Positions 5,861 to 5,898 of a stretch of DNA of 5,898 nucleotides are shown piece by piece. The first letter of the stretch is position 1, and each line of letters opens with the position of its first letter. The position numbers and the translations under genes are program-made. The notes beneath the pieces were generated by a model. The model saw only the letters and a list, made by a program, of their open reading frames with translations. It had not been told where the DNA came from and did not search any database. This stretch comes from Chloroflexota bacterium (lineage in GTDB: Bacteria > Chloroflexota > Anaerolineae > 4572-78 > J111). The stretch lies in assembly GCA_003695455.1 (NCBI GenBank), contig RFJF01000252.1, positions 1 through 5,898 of the forward strand, read 5' to 3'.

Positions 5861-5889
5861 AGTGTAGCAGAACGTGTGTTCTTTGTCAA
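5861..5889 (-). promoter_or_regulatory. Sigma70-type promoter of the small gene
   Basis: On the minus strand a perfect TTGACA (5889-5884), a 17-bp spacer and TACACT (5866-5861, 4 of 6). Transcription would begin near 5854, leaving a leader of about 36 nt. The spacer holds an SOS-like box, so a bound repressor would block RNA polymerase directly. Confidence 0.7.
5869..5882. promoter_or_regulatory. SOS (LexA, Cheo-type) box inside the promoter spacer
   Basis: AGAACACACGTTCT on the minus strand matches the Bacillus-type LexA/DinR consensus CGAACRNRYGTTYC at 12 of 14 positions; the core GAAC-RNRY-GTTC is perfect and only the outermost bases differ. It lies wholly between the -35 and -10, the classic position for LexA repression. 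Whether this organism's LexA uses this motif is unknown because lexA is not in the window. Confidence 0.6.
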
Positions 5890-5898
5890 GATGGTGAC

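Noticed and set aside
5448..5867. Plus-strand frame of 139 codons opposite the small gene
   Set aside because: The minus-strand gene has a promoter, operator, ribosome binding site and terminator; the plus frame has none of these.

Overview
The window holds five genes, all read from the minus strand, in at least four transcription units. GC-rich coding sequence, GTG starts, an exported peptidoglycan amidase of a type also seen in Actinobacteria, a multi-sensor HisKA_2 kinase and a Bacillus-type SOS operator suggest a high-GC, possibly filamentous Chloroflexota (Anaerolineae-like) bacterium. That assignment is an inference from protein style; no taxonomic marker gene is present. There are no RNA genes, insertion sequences or CRISPR arrays.

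In transcription order, from high to low coordinates: (1) 5819-5898 carries a sigma70-type promoter with a GAAC-N4-GTTC SOS (LexA/Cheo-type) box in its spacer and a second, degenerate copy about three helical turns downstream. It drives an unrecognised 144-residue protein (5384-5818) with a basic disordered linker and an acidic tail ending in Phe, reminiscent of the SSB tip. (2) 5090-5383 holds two hairpins, one a likely terminator, then a promoter with a CRP/FNR-like dyad at its predicted start site. (3) 3032-5089 encodes a soluble PAS-GAF-PAS-HisKA_2-HATPase histidine kinase. Two bases after its stop, a receiver-only response regulator begins (2658-3029). They form a two-component pair with no DNA-binding output in the window. 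(4) A TTGACA promoter at 2605-2633 drives a cytoplasmic GH1 beta-glucosidase (1204-2559), followed by a modest terminator hairpin. (5) A secreted N-acetylmuramoyl-L-alanine amidase starts at 1091 and runs off the left edge; its promoter region is unusually rich in dyads.

The genes do not form one obvious pathway. The kinase and regulator clearly work together; the glucosidase and the amidase each have their own promoter. The most interesting part is the right end: a small unknown protein under a double SOS-like operator, with a tail that could dock onto DNA-repair proteins.
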